A stretch of DNA of 8,212 nt from contig JAOACM010000183.1 of assembly GCA_026417845.1 (NCBI GenBank), positions 1 through 8,212 of the forward strand, in the 5' to 3' direction. The position numbers were made by a program, and so were the translations under genes. The DNA is from Planctomycetota bacterium (lineage in GTDB: Bacteria; Planctomycetota; SZUA-567; H5-PLA8; CALKMO01). Below the pieces are notes generated by a model. It made no database searches, had not been told where the DNA came from, and was given only the letters and a program-made list of their open reading frames with translations. Numbering within the stretch: position 1 is the stretch's first letter; each line of letters starts with the position of its first letter. Below are positions 1 to 4,056 of the stretch, one piece after another.

Positions 1-759
1 GGCCACGCTCCCGCGTATCCTGTCGGCCACCGCCTCGGCGCCCCGGTCGTCCATTTCCGGCAGGACTATCGCGAATCTGTCCTCCCCGATCCGGAACACG
101 GAGTCGCCCTTCCGGATGTTCTGGCGTATCAGGGCCGCGAGCTCAGTCAGAAGATGCTCGCCCTCTCGGCGTCCGTTAAGGAGGTTGAAATAGCCGAAGT
201 GGTCAACGTCGAGTATCACGATGGAGAAACGCTGCCTGGCGCGGGCGAAACGCCCTATGATGCAGCAGATGGTCCGTTTCAGTGAATTGCTACAGGGAAA
301 ACCGGTCAGCGGATCTGCAGGGTCCGGATCGTCGGCAGGCGTGGCCAAGAACCTTCCGGATCTGGTCTTGGCGGCAAGCGCCTGTTCGGCACGAGCCGCC
401 AGCGCTGCCTGGATCCGGGAGTTCAGGGCGTCAATATCCACCGGTTTGGAGATGTAATCGAAAGCCTGGGCGTCGCGGAGCGCTTCGATCGCGGTATCCA
501 GCGTCCCGTAGGCGGTCAGGATAATTACCTGCACATCGGGGCATAACCGCTTGACCTCTTTGAGCAGAGCGATGCCATCCATTCCGGGCATGCAGAGGTC
601 CGTAAGCACTATATCGAACGGCTCCCGTTCGATCGCCGCCAGAGCTTCCCTGCCGCAATCCACGGCCGTCACCCGATTGCCTGAAGCCTTCAGGCGGAAC
701 TCCAAGACCCTTCGTACGCCCGGATCGTCCTCCACAATCAATATCTTCGCTCCGTTCAT
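1..759 (-). CDS. REC-GGDEF response regulator, degenerate active site, 3' end outside window
   Basis: Partial gene: 253 codons are visible and the reading frame is open to the window edge. Residues 1-125 form a CheY-like receiver domain with the acidic pair D11/D12, phospho-acceptor D54 (in LTDLCMPGMDG), T82 and K105 (SKPVD). After a linker rich in Ala, Asp and Pro, a GGDEF domain starts near residue 148 (DPLTG). It keeps the first metal Asp (D184 in DVDHF) and N192. The signature is GEDRF (residues 225-229) instead of GG[DE]EF, and the G[HD]xxGD stretch reads GRREGE. The RxxD inhibitory c-di-GMP site is intact (R216-K-G-D219), nine residues before the signature, as in PleD. The ATG is chosen because GGAGGGG (766-772) lies six bases upstream. 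The gene follows the receiver gene at 792-1361 by 32 bp, so the two are probably co-transcribed. Family membership is clear; loss of cyclase activity is inferred from the motif. Confidence 0.92.
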   Translation of the reverse strand, partial: MNGAKILIVEDDPGVRRVLEFRLKASGNRVTAVDCGREALAAIEREPFDIVLTDLCMPGMDGIALLKEVKRLCPDVQVIILTAYGTLDTAIEALRDAQAFDYISKPVDIDALNSRIQAALAARAEQALAAKTRSGRFLATPADDPDPADPLTGFPCSNSLKRTICCIIGRFARARQRFSIVILDVDHFGYFNLLNGRREGEHLLTELAALIRQNIRKGDSVFRIGEDRFAIVLPEMDDRGAEAVADRIRGSVA

Positions 760-791
760 CTTGATCCCCTCCGCAAAATGCGGCTCCCCCT

Positions 792-1361
792 CTAACCATC
801 GTTCGAGCCGGCGCGTCCGCCCGTACCTCCCTGCGAGAAAAGCGCCTCATCCTCCCCTGCCGCGTCCCCCTCCGCCTTTGCATGATCGGAGGCGCCCGCC
901 GGAACCGGCGCGGCGCCGATGCTCTCCCCGTTCGCCCTTTCATATTCAAATATGTTCTCGACTATCCTGATGAGCCTCTCTGCGGATACCGGCTTCTGCA
1001 CGACTCCGACTATGCCCTCCCCGAAAGCCAGGCCGCTCTGGAACGCATCTTCCGCATATCCCGTTATCAGCAGTATCGGCGGCAGCCTTCGACAACCCAC
1101 ACGGCCCGGAATGCGTCCGCGCCCAAACTCCTCGGTCCATATCTTGTGCACCTGTGCGCCGGAAAGGCAAGGCATGTATACGTCAAGCGTTATCAGATCG
1201 AAGTCGTTGCATAACAGAAGATTCGTCGCCTCCTCGCAATCTGCCGCTCCTACCGGAAAGTAACCGCATACGGAAAAGATATGACAAAAGAGCGTCCGCA
1301 CCTGTGCATCATCATCCACGACCAGTATGCGCTTCCGCTCTTCTGGTCCCTTTGAATACAC
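792..1361 (-). CDS. Stand-alone receiver-domain response regulator
   Basis: 189 aa. Residues 10-140 are a receiver domain: acidic cluster D16-D18 (LVVDDD), phospho-acceptor D60 (LITLDVYMP), T100 (LLITGY) and K123 (QKPVS). There is no output domain. The last 50 residues are a low-complexity tail rich in Ala, Gly and acidic residues, probably disordered. A short basic insertion (about residues 80-92) lengthens the segment before the beta-4 strand. The start codon is GTG; AAGGGGG (1370-1376) lies eight bases upstream, and no ATG in this frame gives a complete receiver fold. It is the first gene of a probable two-gene operon with the REC-GGDEF gene downstream, and a sigma-54-like promoter sits just upstream. 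It may act by protein-protein contact or as a phosphate sink in a phosphorelay. The cognate kinase is not in the window. Confidence 0.9.
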   Translation of the reverse strand: MYSKGPEERKRILVVDDDAQVRTLFCHIFSVCGYFPVGAADCEEATNLLLCNDFDLITLDVYMPCLSGAQVHKIWTEEFGRGRIPGRVGCRRLPPILLITGYAEDAFQSGLAFGEGIVGVVQKPVSAERLIRIVENIFEYERANGESIGAAPVPAGASDHAKAEGDAAGEDEALFSQGGTGGRAGSNDG

Positions 1362-1691
1362 GGCGCGTTCCCCCTTCTTTCCTTACGCTTCATTCCTTTT
1401 TCAGAAGCACTTACCGTGCCACAGCCGGCGACAATCCAGATGCGATTGGATCGCCTTTGTGAACCAATACGTTATGACATTACCCTGCGATCCGTGGGCG
1501 AGGCGGCGGAGTGTCCGTTGTCCGGATTTTTCTGAAGTTATCGCACACTGTCTGTCCGGCAATTCCAGCAAGAACATAAAAATCATACCCCGATGGCTGA
1601 AGAATTCCGTAGAGCGCCCGGAGTTTGCACGGAGCTCTGCCGCGTCACGTGCCAGGGCGATTGGGGAACGGCGGACCCCATGCCCGTAACC
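1362..1691. other. Intergenic region upstream of the response-regulator operon
   Basis: No convincing gene is seen on either strand. The part nearest the regulators holds the sigma-54-like promoter. Further upstream (about 1514-1565) there are several TGTCCGG or CTGTCCG repeats. These could be binding sites for an activator, but they are too short and irregular to call. Confidence 0.5.
1406..1421 (-). promoter_or_regulatory. Candidate sigma-54 (-24/-12) promoter of the response-regulator operon
   Basis: On the minus strand the sequence reads TGGCACGGTAAGTGCT. The RpoN consensus is TGGCACG-N4-TTGC[AT]. All seven bases of the -24 block match, the spacing is exact, and four of five bases of the -12 block match, including the essential GG and GC. 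Predicted transcription would start near 1395, giving a leader of about 34 nt with the Shine-Dalgarno at 1370-1376 before the GTG at 1361. No enhancer-binding protein gene is in the window. Confidence 0.6.
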
Positions 1692-1723
1692 TGCCCCCTA
1701 GTACCCCAAAAAAACCGGACAGG
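1692..1723 (+). repeat. Left end of an IS3-family insertion sequence (relic)
   Basis: The sequence begins with TG and contains TACCCCAAAAAAACCGGACA. This is the typical look of IS3-family terminal inverted repeats, with a C run, an A run and then CCGGACA. It lies about 55-85 bp before the OrfA start at 1777, the normal layout of such elements. No matching right end was found in the window. The exact outer boundary (TG at 1692) is inferred from the family rule. Confidence 0.55.
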
Positions 1724-1776
1724 AGCAGAAGGCGGGAAATGCCGGCCTGTCGGCGGGGGCGACAGGAGGCGTGGAG

Positions 1777-1956
1777 ATGAAGAATGGCAAGCGGGTTCAC
1801 GGGGCCGCGTTCAAGGGGCGGGTCGCGCTGGAGGCGGCGAAGGGGCAGAAGACGATGGCGGAGCCGGCCTCGGAGTATGATGCCCATCCGGTTCGGACAC
1901 CAGGTGGAAGAAGCAGCTTCCTGAAGGGGTCATGGACTTCTCGGCCCGGCCAGCCT
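1777..1956 (+). pseudogene. IS3-family transposase OrfA, frameshifted and truncated
   Basis: The start has a good ribosome-binding site (AGGAGG at 1764-1769, seven bases before the ATG). The first 40 or so residues match the IS3 OrfA helix-turn-helix start: KNGKRVHGAAFKGRVALEAA followed by KGQKTMAE-ASEY--HP. After about 1899 the match moves to another frame, where it continues as RWKKQLPEGVMDFSARP; a base was lost at about 1899-1902. Similarity ends near 1950, where sequence of an oppositely oriented transposase begins. The rest of OrfA and all of OrfB, which carries the DDE catalytic domain, are absent, so it cannot be functional. It also lacks the slippery site of normal IS3 programmed frameshifting, which lies at the end of OrfA. 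Confidence 0.72.
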
Positions 1957-2187
1957 CTCCACCTCCAGGTTCAGTATCTCCTGGGCAATGAGAATCCCTG
2001 CCTGGGCGGTGTGTTGCTTGACGATAGCTCGGATATCGAGCATGAGCAGAGCGTCCGGCAGGGGCATCTGCACAATGGGCGTGCCGTCCTCCGATTTGCA
2101 GACCCAGCCTGGCGGCAGGCCGGTCAGACCAATTTAGCCTGTTTCCTTTGTTGAAAATGCCCATTCGTCAGCGTACTCTTTTGACAT
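1930..2187 (-). pseudogene. N-terminal fragment of an IS256-like transposase with internal stop
   Basis: Read on the minus strand from the ATG at 2187, which has AAAGGAGG eight bases upstream, the frame gives MSKEYADEWAFSTKETG, then a TAA stop at 2134-2136. It continues in frame as a conserved-looking stretch: VQMPLPDALLMLDIRAIVKQ, then TAQAGILIAQEILNLEVERL and AGPR. That succession (VQMPLP, an amphipathic helix, then EVERLAGPR) resembles the amino end of IS256/Mutator-type transposases. It stops at 1930 next to the IS3 OrfA relic, so the catalytic DDE part is missing. The good ribosome-binding site suggests decay is recent. The family call rests on recognised pattern, not an alignment. Confidence 0.5.
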
Positions 2188-2279
2188 GGCGGCGGCCTCC
2201 TTTCGCTGATTCCCATGGCCCTAAGCCCCTATGAGTCTCAGCTCCGCCGCCCCGAATTTCAACGGAAGACGGGACAAGG

Positions 2280-2297
2280 CCCCTGCGCCGGCAGGGG
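2280..2297. repeat. Perfect 7-bp hairpin with GCCG loop
   Basis: CCCCTGC, GCCG loop, GCAGGGG. No T run follows on either strand, so it is not a classical intrinsic terminator. It lies about 95 bp upstream of the IS256-like relic's start codon and may belong to the end of that element. Confidence 0.5.
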
Positions 2298-2429
2298 TGA
2301 TCTAAACGCCGTATAGCCCGTGAGTCAGGTGTTGACCGGGAGACCGTTGCCCGCCATATGCCGGCTGGGCAGCCTGCGGCAGGAGGCGGCGCGGCGGGGC
2401 TGGGGATCATGGCTGGCGGGTTTTCAAGC

Positions 2430-2459
2430 CCGGCCACCGAAGTAACTTGCAGTGGCCGG
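2430..2459. repeat. Inverted repeat upstream of pyrF promoter
   Basis: CCGGCCAC and GTGGCCGG form a perfect 8-bp stem around a 14-base loop. It lies 55 bp before the candidate -35 box of pyrF. No long T tract follows. It could insulate pyrF from upstream transcription or be a protein site; the sequence does not tell which. Confidence 0.4.
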
Positions 2460-2514
2460 TTTCAAGTGACCCGTGACAGGCGCGGGATCGCAACAAGGTA
2501 CCGCGCGGATGAAA

Positions 2515-2542
2515 TTGAGAAAAAGATGCTCTATGCTAATAT
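2515..2542 (+). promoter_or_regulatory. Candidate sigma-70-type promoter of pyrF, possibly leaderless
   Basis: TTGAGA (2515-2520), a 16-bp spacer, then TAATAT (2537-2542). The -35 box matches TTGACA at five of six positions and the -10 box matches TATAAT at four of six. The pyrF ATG (2551) lies only eight bases after the -10 box, about where transcription should begin. No Shine-Dalgarno sequence precedes the ATG, which is consistent with a leaderless mRNA. Confidence 0.45.
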
Positions 2543-2550
2543 GCCCTGCC

Positions 2551-3516
2551 ATGGAACATTTCGCCGACAGACTCATGGCTGCGATCGAGGCCAGAGGGAA
2601 TCCCGTCTGCGTCGGGCTGGATCCGCGCACCGACTGGCTGCCGAAGACCGTTCTGGCGACGGCGGGAGGACCTGGCGGAGGCGACGGGGGAACGGAGGCG
2701 GATATCCGCGGTCCCGCCGCGGCCATACTGGCATTCAACCGCGCGATAATAGATGCGGTGGCTCCGATAGTGCCGGTCGTCAAGGTGCAGAACGCCTTTT
2801 ACGAAGAACACGGGGTGGAGGGCACTAGGGCTTATGCCCGGACGATCGCTTATGCCAGGAGCAGAGGGCTGATAGTCATCGCCGACGTCAAGCGGGGCGA
2901 CATAGGCACGACGGCGGAATCCTACGCGAGGGCGCATATCGCGCCGGCGGACGGCACGGCGGCCGGCGGCGGCGATCCGGGAAGCTTCGGCGCCGATGCC
3001 GTGACGGTCAATCCGTACCTCGGCCGCGACTCGATCCTGCCGTTCGTTGAAGTGGCCGCGAAGAGAGGCGGCGGCGTGTTCTGTCTCGTGAAGACCAGCA
3101 ATCCGTCGTCCGCGGACCTGCAGGACCTTGAAATCGAAGGGTGGCCGGCGTTTCTCAGGGTCGCCGATCTGCTGGCAGGGATGGGCAGGCCGTACCGCGG
3201 CCGGTGCGGTTTTTCGCTCCTGGGAGCCGTGGTCGGCGCCACCTACCCGAAACAGGCCCGGATGCTGCGGGAGCGGCTTCCCGACGCGATATTTCTGGTC
3301 CCAGGCTACGGCGCGCAGGGCGCCACGGCATCGGATGCCGCCGCATGTTTTCTGCCGGGCGGCAGAGGCGCGATCGTCAACTCCTCGCGCGGGATACTGT
3401 TCGCGTATAAGCGCGAGCCGTACGCGTCGCGGTTCGGCGAGCCGCGGTTCGCGGAGGCGGCTGCCGCGGCAGCCAAGGACATGGCCGACGAGCTTCGCCG
3501 CGCCACCGGCATATGA
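2551..3516 (+). CDS. pyrF: Orotidine 5'-phosphate decarboxylase, type 2 (PyrF)
   Basis: 321 aa. The enzyme decarboxylates OMP to UMP, the last step of de novo pyrimidine synthesis, in the cytosol. It is a TIM-barrel protein. The first strand has VCVGLDPR (D24). The catalytic D-x-K-R-x-D motif is IADVKRGDIGTTAESYA, with D112, K114 and D117. The later segments VNPYLGRDS, CLVKTSNPSSADLQD, VGATYPKQA, VPGYGAQGA and IVNSSRGILFAY are typical of the type-2 (mycobacterial/myxobacterial-like) group, which is longer than the E. coli enzyme. A Gly/Ala-rich insertion sits near residues 134-145. The start at 2551 gives the expected beginning MEHFADRL. Upstream in-frame ATGs (2509, 2533) would add residues that do not look like the family and would overlap the promoter. 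The gene is single and flanked by mobile-element remains; no other pyrimidine gene is nearby. Confidence 0.95.
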   Translation: MEHFADRLMAAIEARGNPVCVGLDPRTDWLPKTVLATAGGPGGGDGGTEADIRGPAAAILAFNRAIIDAVAPIVPVVKVQNAFYEEHGVEGTRAYARTIAYARSRGLIVIADVKRGDIGTTAESYARAHIAPADGTAAGGGDPGSFGADAVTVNPYLGRDSILPFVEVAAKRGGGVFCLVKTSNPSSADLQDLEIEGWPAFLRVADLLAGMGRPYRGRCGFSLLGAVVGATYPKQARMLRERLPDAIFLVPGYGAQGATASDAAACFLPGGRGAIVNSSRGILFAYKREPYASRFGEPRFAEAAAAAAKDMADELRRATGI

Positions 3517-3774
3517 CCCGGTACGATGGCGCCCGACCTGAAAGTGGCGATCTCCAGCCCTGTCCATGCGCCGGGCGCGGAGTACTTGGACCTCCGGCAT
3601 CCCGCCGGTATCCATCAGTGTGGGATTATGGAGTGCGGAGATGCGGAGCTTCATCTGCGCTGGAGCGGCGGCCCGGCACCCCACAAAAAGCAGATAAGGC
3701 ATGGTTCCGGCAATCCAAGAGAATGAAACCCGGCTCCTGCCGTCGCTTGGCGTTTTTACGTTTCGTTTGAATGC
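3517..3774. other. Non-coding stretch after pyrF
   Basis: No gene is supported. A 66-codon frame starting at 3526 has no ribosome-binding site and its translation resembles nothing I know. A weak hairpin (CGGC-TCCT-GCCG at about 3731-3742), with a TTTTT run about 10 bases later, might end pyrF transcription, but it is poor. Confidence 0.35.
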
Positions 3775-3783
3775 GCAGTCCGG
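3775..3783 (+). repeat. Left 9-bp target-site duplication of the MITE
   Basis: GCAGTCCGG occurs here and again at 3910-3918, directly abutting the two ends of the element at 3784-3909. A 9-bp duplication is what the IS903 group of the IS5 family makes on insertion. Confidence 0.75.
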
Positions 3784-3797
3784 GGCTTTGTTGCATA

Positions 3798-3813
3798 AAG
3801 GCCGTAAGGCCTT
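3798..3813. repeat. Small hairpin with GTAA tetraloop inside the MITE
   Basis: AAGGCC, GTAA, GGCCTT: a perfect 6-bp stem with a GNRA-type loop on the plus strand. It lies in the left arm of the MITE, between the terminal repeat and the central palindrome. Confidence 0.6.
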
Positions 3814-3819
3814 GATGTG

Positions 3820-3870
3820 CAATAGGTTGCGGCATTGTGCTCCAGCGGAGCATCTGTACGCAACCTATTG
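3820..3870. repeat. Central nested palindrome of the MITE
   Basis: The outer stem CAATAGGTTGCG (3820-3831) pairs perfectly with CGCAACCTATTG (3859-3870). Inside it, TGCTCC (3837-3842) pairs with GGAGCA (3846-3851) around an AGC loop. The two stems are separated by unpaired bases on both sides. Confidence 0.85.
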
Positions 3871-3895
3871 TTATACATTGAGTTACGAGTTTAAT
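3868..3895 (+). promoter_or_regulatory. Candidate outward promoter in the right arm of the MITE
   Basis: TTGTTA (3868-3873), a 16-bp spacer, then TTTAAT (3890-3895). The -35 box matches consensus at four of six positions and the -10 box at five of six. It points toward the hydrolase gene at 4057 and would give a leader of about 150 nt. It is the only AT-rich promoter-like segment upstream of that gene. Confidence 0.35.
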
Positions 3896-3909
3896 TGCGT
3901 AACGAAGCC

Positions 3910-3918
3910 GCAGTCCGG
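3910..3918 (+). repeat. Right 9-bp target-site duplication of the MITE
   Basis: A second copy of GCAGTCCGG, identical to 3775-3783. Confidence 0.75.
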
Positions 3919-3924
3919 CGTGAA

Positions 3925-3938
3925 ATGGTGTACACCAT
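3925..3938. promoter_or_regulatory. 14-bp perfect palindrome, candidate operator
   Basis: ATGGTGTACACCAT is its own reverse complement. Its core TGGTGTACACCA has the GT-TAC-AC look of many GntR-family sites. It lies about 30 bases after the candidate -10 box at 3890-3895 and 118 bases before the hydrolase ATG, so a bound repressor could block transcription. No regulator gene is adjacent, so the binding protein is unknown. Confidence 0.45.
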
Positions 3939-4043
3939 AAGAGAAGGGATCGCGCGCGGTTGGATGCTGATGCCGCTTCGATCCGTCCTGCGACAGGCGG
4001 GGCGGATCCGCACGTCCGTTTCCGGAGAGATCGGGCTTCGACA

Positions 4044-4050
4044 GGGAGGA
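4044..4050 (+). promoter_or_regulatory. Ribosome-binding site that sets the hydrolase start
   Basis: GGGAGGA, six bases before the ATG at 4057. It selects this start over in-frame ATGs upstream (from 3895). Those lack such a site, and a start there would put 54 non-signal residues before the export signal. Confidence 0.8.
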
Positions 4051-4056
4051 TTGAAT

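Larger units (their letters stand above)
2188..2514. other. Non-coding stretch between transposase relic and pyrF
   Basis: No believable gene is seen. Its left part is the leader of the minus-strand transposase relic and probably contains the outer end of that element. Two hairpins stand out, at 2280-2297 and 2430-2459. The right end leads into the pyrF promoter. Confidence 0.4.
3784..3909. mobile_element. 126-bp MITE with IS903-like terminal inverted repeats
   Basis: The left end reads GGCTTTGTTGCATAAA. The right end, read inward, is GGCTTCGTTACGCAAT. They agree at 11 of 16 positions, with four of the five differences being transitions. The left end resembles the IS903 terminal repeat GGCTTTGTTGAATAAATC as I recall it. 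A perfect 9-bp direct repeat flanks the element exactly at these ends. The interior has no gene and is dominated by a nested palindrome centred at 3845, close to the midpoint of the element (3846.5), so a single strand could fold nearly end to end. The element is clearly richer in A and T than its surroundings. It has the standard features of a MITE mobilised in trans by an IS5-family transposase; no such transposase is in the window. Alternatives are a solo-derived IS fragment or a REP/BIME-type repeat. Confidence 0.72.

Noticed and set aside
1514..1565. Repeated TGTCCGG/CTGTCCG words as activator sites or an IS3 right end
   Set aside because: Too short and unevenly spaced; an IS3 right end here would lie on the wrong side of the left end.
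3526..3726. 66-codon frame nine bases after pyrF
   Set aside because: No Shine-Dalgarno and no recognisable sequence; could be chance in GC-rich DNA.
2536..3822. 428-codon open frame on the minus strand opposite pyrF
   Set aside because: Basic, low-complexity translation without a family; pyrF on the other strand is certain.
3820..3870. Possible integron attC site
   Set aside because: The outer boxes do not follow RYYYAAC...GTTRRRY in the right order, and the exact 9-bp duplication with terminal repeats is better explained by a MITE.
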